Source: Hydrogenophilales bacterium
GTDB taxonomy: Bacteria > Pseudomonadota > Gammaproteobacteria > Burkholderiales > Thiobacillaceae
Assembly (NCBI GenBank): GCA_024636775.1
Contig: JAGXGP010000120.1
Span: 1 to 46,740, forward strand
Direction: 5' to 3'
DNA: 46,740 nt
Numbering within the stretch: the first letter of the stretch is position 1; the number at the start of each line of letters is the position of its first letter. A model generated the notes under the pieces. That model worked only from the letters and a program-made list of their open reading frames with translations. It was not told where the DNA came from and did not search any database. Below are positions 25,439 to 33,168 of this stretch, one piece after another. The position numbers were made by a program, and so were the translations under genes.

Positions 25439-26470
25439 ATGATCCGGGTCAAATTGATGAGCCGTTCTCCTGCCGAGTACTGGCTGCATCAATTGCCGTA
25501 TGGCCATGCGCAATGGGGACGTTGCGAGTTTCTTTTCGATCGTGACGCGAGGGACTACGACTGGCTGGTTGTTTACGACGACATTCCCCCTGGAAAAAAT
25601 GAAACCAGGGGCAGCAGCAGTGAAGCACTGGCCTGTGCAGCATCCAATAGCATGCTGGTGACCACCGAGCCCTCACCCATAAAAACATACGGGAATAATT
25701 TCACACGCCAGTTTGGCGTTGTTCTCACCAGTCAGGAAGCATGGGCTTTACCTCACCCGCAACGTATCTACTCGCAACCGGCCTTGCACTGGTTCTATGG
25801 CGTAGGGACCAAACGCATCATTTCATTCGACGAGATGGAGTCGCATCCTCCTGCCATCAAGACCCGCGACCTGTCGATGGTGTTCTCACCCAAGAGCATG
25901 CGGCACACCCTCCACTGGCGGCGTCATGAATTTATGCAAAACCTTATGCTCAGTCTGCCGGATATGGATGTCTTTGGACGGGGCGCTCGCCCGCTGGATG
26001 ACAAGGCAGAAGCACTGGATGCCTACCGTTATCATGTGGCAATCGAGAACTATATTGGCGTTCACCACTGGACGGAGAAACTGGCGGATTCATTCCTCGG
26101 CATGACCTTGCCGTTTTATGCCGGCTGCCCAAATGCTGTGGACTACTTCCCGGCCGAAAGCTTTATCCCCATCGACATGAAAGACCCAATCGGCGCCGCA
26201 CGCATCATTCGTCAAGCTATCCTGGATAACGAATATGAGAAGCGCCTACCTGCCATTATCGAGGCGCGTCGCCGGGTGCTTTTTGAGCATAATATTTTTG
26301 CGGTGGTTTCGCGCGAAATAGAGAAACGTCAACTTCCTGATTCACAATCCAGTGATTTCGGTGTTATTTATTCGCGCCATGCCTTGCGAAAGAAAAGCAT
26401 CTTTTGTGGTTTGCAGGACATGTATGGCAAGGCACGCGCCCGTGTAATCCATCAGATTCGCGGATACTGA
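25439..26470 (+). CDS. GT10 (alpha-1,3/4-fucosyltransferase-like) glycosyltransferase
   Basis: A 343-residue protein. The C-terminal half carries the fucosyltransferase signature: YRYHVAIENYIGVHHWTEKL followed by ADSFLGMTLPFYAGCPNAVD and YFPAESFIPIDM, corresponding to the GDP-fucose-binding alpha-motif of GT10. The N-terminal acceptor half includes YDWLVVYDDIPPGKNETRGS and LVTTEPSPIKTYGNNFTRQF. GT10 enzymes transfer L-fucose from GDP-fucose; in Helicobacter they build Lewis antigens on LPS. GDP-fucose synthesis genes are not in this window, so the donor is unproven. ATG 25439 has a weak GGAA; a GTG at 25406 would add 11 residues. Confidence 0.78.
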   Translation: MIRVKLMSRSPAEYWLHQLPYGHAQWGRCEFLFDRDARDYDWLVVYDDIPPGKNETRGSSSEALACAASNSMLVTTEPSPIKTYGNNFTRQFGVVLTSQEAWALPHPQRIYSQPALHWFYGVGTKRIISFDEMESHPPAIKTRDLSMVFSPKSMRHTLHWRRHEFMQNLMLSLPDMDVFGRGARPLDDKAEALDAYRYHVAIENYIGVHHWTEKLADSFLGMTLPFYAGCPNAVDYFPAESFIPIDMKDPIGAARIIRQAILDNEYEKRLPAIIEARRRVLFEHNIFAVVSREIEKRQLPDSQSSDFGVIYSRHALRKKSIFCGLQDMYGKARARVIHQIRGY

Positions 26471-26553
26471 TTCCGCGTTTCAATCAGCAACAGCCTGCGC
26501 GGATGTGTGGGGCTTGAGCTTCGTTAGTGCGCCCGTTACAGAAAATCTTTGGT

Positions 26554-27684
26554 CTACCTGCGCGGTGTCCGGGCAAGCTGTTCATACAGGCCCAGTGTCT
26601 GCGACAGCATGTTACGCAACGGATAAAAGTCGTCATCAGGCACCGGGCTGGGTTGCTGCAGTAAGGCGGTGATGCGCTTCGTCGCCGCGTCGATATCCCC
26701 AAGTGTCAGCAAACCCTCCGGGTAAATTGTGCGCAGGATTTCACCAACGCCGCCATGATCGTACCCTGCGGTAGGCACGCCCAGCCGCAGGGCCTCCAGC
26801 GTGGTGCGGCCAAACGATTCGGGCTGGGTGGAAAGCGACAGCACGAGATTCGACATGGCCAGGATATTCTTCAGGTCATCGCGCTGGCCGGTGAAGCTGA
26901 TGTCGGATTCCAGTCCCATGCTGCGCACGCGGTAACGCAGCTTTTGCAAATAGCGTAGCTTGGATGTTGATGCGCCGCCGACGATGAGGCCGTGCACGGC
27001 CAGACCGCGCCGTTTCAGTCGCGCAATCAACTCGATAAAGTCTTCATGTCCCTTGAGTCGGGTGATGCGCCCGGGCAGGGTAACCAATTGCTTGCCAGAA
27101 GCTTGCGGAAATTGCGCAAAAAACGCCAGCTGCCATGCGGCGTCGGGCTTCCAGCCATGCGGATATTCCGTGCCTTCGACACCACGATAGATGACCTGAA
27201 TGCGCTCCGGCAAGGTGTAGGGATATTCACGCAGGATGTAATCGCGAACGGTGTCGGATACCGCGATCACCTGCTCCCCCTTGGTCATGATTCCACTGTA
27301 ACGATTAACGCCATACAAGCCGTGCACCGTGGTGACAAAACGCGGACGCGTGGCTGGGTTCATGCCGCGCCAGGCAAGGTAGGCGATCCATGCGGGAACA
27401 CGCGAACGCGCGTGAATGATGTCCACCTGTTGTTCCTGCAGAAACGTACGCAGCTTGCCGACAAGAAACAGCGTTTTCAGCGATTTTTTGCCAATCGGCC
27501 AAGCGAAGTGCTCGGCACCCGATGCGACGAGCGGCGCAACCTGGCGCCCGCCCGCCGACATCACCAGTGCGCGATGGCCATGCTCGACCAGGGCTTGTGC
27601 TATCTCAAGCGTACCGCGTTCTACGCCGCCGGATTCCAGCGCGGGCAGCAGTTGCAGGACAGTCAGCTTTTTTGCTTCAGCCAT
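26554..27684 (-). CDS. Glycosyltransferase family 4 (group 1)
   Basis: A 376-residue GT-B enzyme. LTVLQLLPALESGGVERGTL is the glycine-rich acceptor-side start, VDIIHARSRVPAWIAYLAWR follows, and the donor half has LVTLPGRITRLKGHEDFIEL and QPESFGRTTLEALRLGVPTA with the E-x7-E pair. It resembles LPS-core or O-antigen mannosyl/glucosyltransferases. Its start overlaps the end of the ELM1-like gene by 22 bases, so the two are probably one transcript. Confidence 0.9.
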   Translation of the reverse strand: MAEAKKLTVLQLLPALESGGVERGTLEIAQALVEHGHRALVMSAGGRQVAPLVASGAEHFAWPIGKKSLKTLFLVGKLRTFLQEQQVDIIHARSRVPAWIAYLAWRGMNPATRPRFVTTVHGLYGVNRYSGIMTKGEQVIAVSDTVRDYILREYPYTLPERIQVIYRGVEGTEYPHGWKPDAAWQLAFFAQFPQASGKQLVTLPGRITRLKGHEDFIELIARLKRRGLAVHGLIVGGASTSKLRYLQKLRYRVRSMGLESDISFTGQRDDLKNILAMSNLVLSLSTQPESFGRTTLEALRLGVPTAGYDHGGVGEILRTIYPEGLLTLGDIDAATKRITALLQQPSPVPDDDFYPLRNMLSQTLGLYEQLARTPRR

Positions 27685-28589
27685 TTCAATATCCAGTCAG
27701 CACAGCGGTCGGCTTCTGCCAGCGGTTGCAGGTTGGGCTGTAGTTTCCCGTAGGCACACCAAGCGACGAAACGTGTGATGCGCTGCGCATCGGCGAGATG
27801 TGCGATGGCCCAGCCGACCCGGCTTTTCGGGTTGACCGGAAGGTCGAACACGCCTACATCGGCACCTGCCGACAGTGCTTCGTACACCATCGAGGCACTG
27901 TCGGGCGTCACCCACACCGTGCCGCTTTGGGCGAGTTGCGCGGGCAGCCAGTCGGGTGATGTTGCAGTGTGGGGAACAACAGTCAGGTTGGGGTATTGCG
28001 TGAGCTCCGGCAGAAAGTCTGTCGGAGTACGGCGCGAGGTGGTGAGCGTCCAGTGTGTGTTGGGCGTGCGCGCGAGAATGCTCTTGATCTGAACTTGGAC
28101 CGCATCGCTATCCCAATCGAAATGCGCCGAGGTGCCGCCGATTAACAATAGTCCATGGCGCGCATCGCGGTTCGGCGTGGGGAGAATGCGGTTTAAAGCG
28201 CCTTCGCTGATCAGCGTATGCGCATCTTCCATGATGCCGTCGTGTTGAGGAACAATGCACAGATCGAACCAGCTGCGCGGCAGGCTGGGTTTCATCAAGA
28301 CCACGATGCGCCCTCCGTGCGTGCGTCGAATAGCCAGTAACGTTAAATGCGTGGCATGCCCTGCGCCAATGATTAGGTCGGGTTTGGGAATCGTTTTGAA
28401 TGAGATACGTTTAATCAGCAGTGTCAGCCAGGCACGCCAGGCGGGAAAAGCCGCAACCTCATGAATTTCGGTCGAAATCGCACGGGCCAATGCCTCGGCA
28501 AGGCCCATTGACTGATTGATGTGCCCAGGTTTGCCGTCGCTGACGACCCAGGCTATCAAGGGCGGATGTATTTCAGCAGGTTCAGCCAA
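27663..28589 (-). CDS. ELM1/GtrOC1 family putative glycosyltransferase
   Basis: A 308-residue protein of the family once known as DUF1022 and related to plant mitochondrial fission protein ELM1. Diagnostic are VVSDGKPGHINQSMGLAEAL, PDLIIGAGHATHLTLLAIRR, LCIVPQHDGI and the late VTPDSASMVYEALSAGADVG. In bacteria the family is found with LPS-core and sphingolipid genes and is believed to be a GT-B-type sugar transferase; no substrate is assigned here. It stands upstream of the GT4 gene on the same strand. The 125 bases to thiO contain no gene I can see. Confidence 0.85.
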   Translation of the reverse strand: MAEPAEIHPPLIAWVVSDGKPGHINQSMGLAEALARAISTEIHEVAAFPAWRAWLTLLIKRISFKTIPKPDLIIGAGHATHLTLLAIRRTHGGRIVVLMKPSLPRSWFDLCIVPQHDGIMEDAHTLISEGALNRILPTPNRDARHGLLLIGGTSAHFDWDSDAVQVQIKSILARTPNTHWTLTTSRRTPTDFLPELTQYPNLTVVPHTATSPDWLPAQLAQSGTVWVTPDSASMVYEALSAGADVGVFDLPVNPKSRVGWAIAHLADAQRITRFVAWCAYGKLQPNLQPLAEADRCADWILKWLKQKS

Positions 28590-28714
28590 CCTGGCAGCCC
28601 GTCCGTATTCTAGGGTTCAGGACGGGAAGGGTAGGTGTCTGGGGCATGAAAAATGGGCAATCAGCAAAACCATGATCACCGAGTGTAATCCATCTCATTG
28701 AGCTAGCCTGACTA

Positions 28715-29833
28715 TCAAACGCCCACCCAGTCACGCGCAAGCGCTGCTTGCCAGCGATACGGCGAAGGGTCGAGTGCGGGGGTGACACCTTCCATCAAGT
28801 TCACCAGCAGTTCGGCTGAGGCAGGTGCCATGGTGACCCCGTAGCGGAAATGCCCCGTATTGATGAACACATTATCGAAATCAGGATGGCGGTCGATGAC
28901 CGGGATGTTGTCAGGCGAACCCGGGCGCAATCCAGCCCAGTGCTGTATAGGCTGCAAGTCGGCCAGCTGGGGCAACAGCGATGCAGCATCAGCATGCAAG
29001 CGCTGGCGCGTCGCATCATCGGTGGTTTTGTCGAAGCCGGCATCTTCTATGGTGCTGCCTGCCAGTACATGGCCGTCGCGGCGAGGGATCAGATACAGCC
29101 CATGGCGAAACAACACCGTGTTGAGCACGCCCGGCTCCAGTTTGAACAACAGCATCTGGCCTCGCATTGGGCGAATATTCGGGGTGGCTGCAAGTTCGGT
29201 CAGGCCCAAACCCGACCATGCACCGGTGGCGAGGACCACGCTATCTGCCTTAAAGGTTTCGGTTTCGGTTTGCACACCGGTTACGCGTCTGTTCTGGCCT
29301 AACACGCCCATGGCCGGGCATTGTTCATGGATCACGCCACCCAGTTTCACCACTGTCGCACGCAAGGCAGCCACTAGGCGTGGGTTGCGTATCTGTGCCA
29401 CGCTGGGCAACCAAATTGGGTTGCTGTTCCCTGATAGGTTGAGGGAATCAGGTGCATCGTGTAACGCCGCCACCTCATGCGCCGCACACCAGGCCAGCGC
29501 CTGCTCGGGTGACTCCACGCCTACAGCCAGCATCCCGCATGGCCATAATTCGGCATCCAGCTTCGAGACTGCTTCAATGTCTGCAACCCATGCAGCGTAG
29601 GCGGCCATGGATCGCAGAGCCAGCGCCGAGACCGGCTCGGCGTAATCCCACGGCAGCAGCGGCGAGAGGATTCCGCCCCCTGCCCAGGATGACTCGCCGC
29701 CTACGGCGCCACGCTCCAGCACAGTCACCCTGTGGCCGCGCTGCAATAAGGCCAGCGCCACGCTCAACCCGGACACCCCCGCGCCCAGGATGATCGTGGA
29801 TGCCTTTAGCCCCGGTGTGCCAGGCTCACGCAC
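28715..29833 (-). CDS. thiO: Glycine oxidase ThiO
   Basis: A 372-residue FAD-dependent amine oxidase of the DAO family. The FAD site is ILGAGVSGLSVALALLQRGH, followed by VTVLERGAVGGESSWAGGGI, where the SSWAGGG run is typical of ThiO. The C-terminal RHPDFDNVFINTGHFRYGVT closes the FAD site. It oxidises glycine to the imine used for the thiamine thiazole ring. The start is GTG 29833; no ATG lies before the FAD motif. No TPP riboswitch is evident upstream and no other thi gene is in the window. Gene is divergent from the pilus operon. Confidence 0.9.
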   Translation of the reverse strand: MREPGTPGLKASTIILGAGVSGLSVALALLQRGHRVTVLERGAVGGESSWAGGGILSPLLPWDYAEPVSALALRSMAAYAAWVADIEAVSKLDAELWPCGMLAVGVESPEQALAWCAAHEVAALHDAPDSLNLSGNSNPIWLPSVAQIRNPRLVAALRATVVKLGGVIHEQCPAMGVLGQNRRVTGVQTETETFKADSVVLATGAWSGLGLTELAATPNIRPMRGQMLLFKLEPGVLNTVLFRHGLYLIPRRDGHVLAGSTIEDAGFDKTTDDATRQRLHADAASLLPQLADLQPIQHWAGLRPGSPDNIPVIDRHPDFDNVFINTGHFRYGVTMAPASAELLVNLMEGVTPALDPSPYRWQAALARDWVGV

Positions 29834-29843
29834 AGGCTCTAGC

Positions 29844-29859
29844 TACAACTAAAGTTGTA
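29844..29859. promoter_or_regulatory. Palindrome in the thiO/fimT divergent region
   Basis: TACAACTAAAGTTGTA is a perfect inverted repeat with 7-base arms around AA. It lies 11 bases upstream of the thiO GTG and about 65 bases upstream of the first pseudopilin gene. Size and symmetry suit a dimeric repressor operator. No regulator is known from the sequence. Confidence 0.4.
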
Positions 29860-29922
29860 TAGATACGCCCCCGACTGAGTGGCAAGCTGACAACCATCAA
29901 TAACAAGGCGAGGGTGGGGGAA

Positions 29923-30444
29923 ATGGGATGGCGTGGATTCACACTGGTGGAACTGCTGGTTGTATTGGCGATAGGCGCAATTTTATTGACGATTGCCATT
30001 CCAGGCTATGCATTTTTGGTAAGCGGCAGCAGGCTGGCGGTCGTGACCAATGATCTGGTTACTGTCCTGCACCTGGCACGGTCCGAAGCAATCAAGCGGG
30101 GTATTCGCGTCACAGTATGCAAAACCAGCAACGCCATGGCTGTGCCCCCGGCGTGCGATACCACAGCCAACTGGCAGCAGGGCTGGCTGGTGTTTGTCGA
30201 TGGTGGAACGCCAGGGGTGATCGATTCAGGCGACGCCTTGTTGCGGGTTCAAGACAGTTTATCCGCAGCGGTAGCCGTCACAACCAGCAACTACAGCAGC
30301 TATGTCAGCTATCTGCCAAGTGGCAGGAGCCAAGGGCCGAATGGACTGGCCAATGGCACCATCCGTGTTTGTGTGGACAGCAACCGCCGCGACATCATCA
30401 TCAACAATACCGGGCGCATACGGCTCGCCACCCATACCTGTTGA
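29923..30444 (+). CDS. fimT: GspH/FimT family type IV pseudopilin (first copy)
   Basis: A 173-residue prepilin with a very short leader ending in Gly: GWRG then FTLVELLVVLAIGAILLTIA, where cleavage by PilD leaves N-terminal Phe and Glu at +5. The following VTNDLVTVLHLARSEAIKRG and GWLVFVDGGTPGVIDSGDAL match the GspH domain. Minor pilins prime pilus assembly at the inner membrane. ATG 29923 is preferred; a GTG at 29914 is also in frame. It is separated from the rest of the operon by about 180 bases, unlike the overlapping genes that follow. Confidence 0.88.
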   Translation: MGWRGFTLVELLVVLAIGAILLTIAIPGYAFLVSGSRLAVVTNDLVTVLHLARSEAIKRGIRVTVCKTSNAMAVPPACDTTANWQQGWLVFVDGGTPGVIDSGDALLRVQDSLSAAVAVTTSNYSSYVSYLPSGRSQGPNGLANGTIRVCVDSNRRDIIINNTGRIRLATHTC

Positions 30445-30622
30445 TTGTCACCACCGGCTCAAGTTGGCCTCGTTCATGACGTTAAATAGGGTGCGTTTTT
30501 ACAAGCACCAACGGGTGGATTTGGCCGTTCATGAACCCAATCCCACCATTCGTCTTGCGGAGCTGGACTTCCCAAGCCCTATTTCTTAACGTGATAGTGT
30601 GAAATGCGAGAACTTGAATACC

Positions 30623-31138
30623 ATGGTTGATGCACGGATATCAAAGCGCGGCTTTACCCTGATTGAGTTACTGGTCACGCTTTCGGTGGCGGGAATTCTG
30701 GTCACTATTGCTGTTCCGAACTATCGGTTATTCGTGATCAACAATCGAATGGCCTCGCAGGCAAATGACATGATCACCGCGATTATTCTGGCGCGAAGCG
30801 AAGCGGTCAAGCGCGGAGCCAACGTCACGATATGTGCAAGCAGTGATGCTGCGACCTGTGTCGGAGGATGGCAGAATGGCTGGATCGTGCGTGATGCGGC
30901 AGGCACGCCTCTTCGCGTTCAGCAGGCTTTGGGAGGGAGCAGCGTTTTGACGGGTGGGACAGATGTGGCCAGTACGATCACTTTCAATTCAGCCGGCCGC
31001 ACGACTATTCCAACTACTGCCACTGTTGCGAGTACGACCCTTACGCTTTGCCCCCCCAGCCCGGCGCCTGTTCAGGGTCGAGCCATTCAAATCGAACGAA
31101 CCGGACGGACGCGCGTTGCCGCGGTTGCATGCCCATGA
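30623..31138 (+). CDS. fimU: GspH/FimU family type IV pseudopilin (second copy)
   Basis: A 171-residue prepilin. Leader MVDARISKRG precedes FTLIELLVTLSVAGILVTIA (cleavage after Gly10, Glu at +5). MASQANDMITAIILARSEAV and CVGGWQNGWIVRDAAGTPLR give the GspH domain. It is clearly a diverged paralogue of the gene before it. By position ahead of pilV it corresponds to FimU of Pseudomonas, which helps connect PilVWX to the major pilin. A GTG at 30599 could add eight residues. Stop overlaps pilV (ATGA). Confidence 0.85.
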   Translation: MVDARISKRGFTLIELLVTLSVAGILVTIAVPNYRLFVINNRMASQANDMITAIILARSEAVKRGANVTICASSDAATCVGGWQNGWIVRDAAGTPLRVQQALGGSSVLTGGTDVASTITFNSAGRTTIPTTATVASTTLTLCPPSPAPVQGRAIQIERTGRTRVAAVACP

Positions 31139-31584
31139 AAACGCCCATTAAACAGTCAGGATTTACCCTACTGGAAATATTGGTTGCCATGTTGATTTTG
31201 GCCATTGGATTGCTCGGACTGGCGGGATTGATGGTCTCCAGCATGCGCGACAACCTCAGCGCCAGTCATCGCACACAGGCTACCTGGATGGCCTACGGCA
31301 TTATCGACCGCATGCGCGCCAACCGGGTTGGCGCGCTTGCCGGAAGTTACGCCACGGCGATGAGCGCAGCAGCAGCTTGCTCCGCGGCCATTCCTGCCGG
31401 CACGGTCCCGGCGCAGGATATCGCGGCCTGGAAAAGCCAGCTTGCCTGCGTGCTTCCTGCCGGGACCGGTTCGATAGCAGTCAATACGGCCTCGCGGGCG
31501 GCAACCATTGTGATTCGGTGGGACGACAGCCGTGGCACCCAGGGCACTGCAACCCAAACGTTCCGAGTGGAAACGCAATTATGA
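31135..31584 (+). CDS. pilV: Type IV pilus minor pilin PilV
   Basis: A 149-residue prepilin. Leader MKTPIKQSG then FTLLEILVAMLILAIGLLGL, the last part AIGLLGLAGLM being typical of PilV. QATWMAYGIIDRMRANRVGA is the helix seen in PilV proteins, and ATIVIRWDDSRG lies near the end. It starts on the fimU stop and ends on the pilW start, both by 4-base overlap. Part of the PilVWX-FimU priming complex that carries PilY1 at the pilus tip. Confidence 0.92.
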   Translation: MKTPIKQSGFTLLEILVAMLILAIGLLGLAGLMVSSMRDNLSASHRTQATWMAYGIIDRMRANRVGALAGSYATAMSAAAACSAAIPAGTVPAQDIAAWKSQLACVLPAGTGSIAVNTASRAATIVIRWDDSRGTQGTATQTFRVETQL

Positions 31585-32570
31585 AACCGAAATTTTTCTC
31601 AACCCGTGCGCAATCGGGATTCGGCCTTATCGAACTGATGATTGCCATGACGCTAGGACTGATTCTGCTGGGCTCGATTGGTTATGTGTTCCTCAGCAGC
31701 CGCAACGCATTTCGTGTTACCGACAACCTCTCGCGTATTCAGGAAAACGCACGATATTCGCTCGACGTAATAGGCCGTGACATACGCATGGCGGGATATG
31801 TGGGTTGTGGAAATATCGCCTCCATGATCGTTAAAACCATTGCCAATGCACCTGTGCCAGATATGACAGCAGCCAACGCGTTGATTGGTTACGATAATGG
31901 TGCCGGCTGGACCAATCCCACCGCCATCGCGCGTGTAGCCGGAACCGATGTGCTGTCGATCATGGGCGCATTTGGCGGTGACGTTAATATCACCGGCAAT
32001 CTTACCCCCTCAAATGCCAACATACAAATCAATGGCAATCCAAATGGATTCAAGACTGGCGATGTGCTGATCGTCACCAATTGTTCCAATGCCGACGTAT
32101 TCAAAGTGACAAATTCTCCTGGTACTTCGGGTACGGTTACCTTGAGTCATAGCAATAGCACCAACACGGGGAACCGCGTCGGTACCTATGGTGCGGACTC
32201 TTTCGTCATGCGCATGGAACAGTTCACCTATTTTATTGGAACCAACCCAGCAGGGAACCCCGCTCTTTACCGGATAAGTTTGAGTGGACAAGCCGAAGAG
32301 CTGGTTGAAAATGTGCTAGACATGCAATTGCGTTATGGTCTGGATACCACCGGTGATGGTGCAGTGAATAGTTACTCTTCTGCCCCCGGAACCTGGACTC
32401 AGGTTGTGAGTGTCACGGTCAATCTCATGATGCGTAGCCCCGATAACAACCTCTCAACATCCACTCAATCCCTTACATATAACAACGGCACCTTTACTGC
32501 CCCCGATCGCAGGCTCTATCAGGTGTTTTCGAGCACCGTGGCTGTGCGCAACCGTCTGCCGACACAGTGA
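31581..32570 (+). CDS. pilW: Type IV pilus minor pilin PilW
   Basis: A 329-residue prepilin, typical PilW length. Leader ends at AQSG, mature start FGLIELMIAMTLGLILLGSI with Glu5. The PilW body includes IQENARYSLDVIGRDIRMAG and YVGCGN, followed by a long Asn/Thr-rich extracytoplasmic domain and a C-terminal VSVTVNLMMRSPDNNLSTST. Start ATG overlaps the pilV stop. I rejected an earlier in-frame start at 31377 because it lies inside pilV and would bury the prepilin signal. Confidence 0.92.
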   Translation: MKPKFFSTRAQSGFGLIELMIAMTLGLILLGSIGYVFLSSRNAFRVTDNLSRIQENARYSLDVIGRDIRMAGYVGCGNIASMIVKTIANAPVPDMTAANALIGYDNGAGWTNPTAIARVAGTDVLSIMGAFGGDVNITGNLTPSNANIQINGNPNGFKTGDVLIVTNCSNADVFKVTNSPGTSGTVTLSHSNSTNTGNRVGTYGADSFVMRMEQFTYFIGTNPAGNPALYRISLSGQAEELVENVLDMQLRYGLDTTGDGAVNSYSSAPGTWTQVVSVTVNLMMRSPDNNLSTSTQSLTYNNGTFTAPDRRLYQVFSSTVAVRNRLPTQ

Positions 32571-32599
32571 GCGATAAATATCCTAAGGGGCATACAATC

Positions 32600-33151
32600 A
32601 TGCACACCACTAAACATTCCCAAAATGGCGTAGCGCTCGTTACCGGGCTGATTTTCCTGGTTGTGCTGACCCTGCTTGCTCTGTCTGCAACCAAGTCCAC
32701 TTCGCTCGAAGAACGCATGGCCGGCAATGCGCGAGATCAGGATGTAGCCTTTCAGGCGGCCGAGGCAGCCATCCGCGATGCCCTTACGAAAGTCGTACCT
32801 ACGTTGAGTCCCACCTCAGCTTTCACGGCAGGGTGCGCGGCTGGATTGTGCCTGAATAACGCGACCACCCCTGTCTGGACCACGATTACCAGCAACAACG
32901 AATGGACTTCCGCGAAAACGCTGACGTATTCCGGTACCCCCTTCACCCTGGATGGCTCAACCGCGCTTCCCACACAGCCGCGCTACATTATTGAGTTGCT
33001 TCCCTCGTCTGTCCCGCCGCCCGGATTCAGCATGGCCACCGGAAAGGGCGTCAATTCGGGTGCGACGGTGATTCCGTACCGCATCACCGCACGCGGTTGG
33101 GGCATGACTACGCAAGCCCAGGCAACTGTTCAAGCCGCCATTAACTATTAA
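32600..33151 (+). CDS. pilX: Type IV pilus minor pilin PilX
   Basis: A 183-residue protein. Leader MHTTKHSQNG, then VALVTGLIFLVVLTLLALSA; as usual for PilX the +5 Glu is missing. The PilX signature TSLEERMAGNARDQDVAFQA followed by AEAAIRDAL is clear. ATG 32600 has AAGGGG upstream; GTG 32567, overlapping the pilW stop, is the alternative. Eighteen bases separate it from pilY1. Confidence 0.92.
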   Translation: MHTTKHSQNGVALVTGLIFLVVLTLLALSATKSTSLEERMAGNARDQDVAFQAAEAAIRDALTKVVPTLSPTSAFTAGCAAGLCLNNATTPVWTTITSNNEWTSAKTLTYSGTPFTLDGSTALPTQPRYIIELLPSSVPPPGFSMATGKGVNSGATVIPYRITARGWGMTTQAQATVQAAINY

Positions 33152-33168
33152 TACGCAGGGAGCATTCC

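Noticed and set aside
29834-29922. TPP riboswitch upstream of thiO
   Set aside because: Only about 90 bases between divergent genes and no CTGAGA/ACCTGATC-like THI box elements.
30302-30589. 95-codon + strand frame covering the gap between the two pseudopilin genes
   Set aside because: First half is an out-of-frame reading of fimT; the second half has no ribosome binding site or recognisable pattern.
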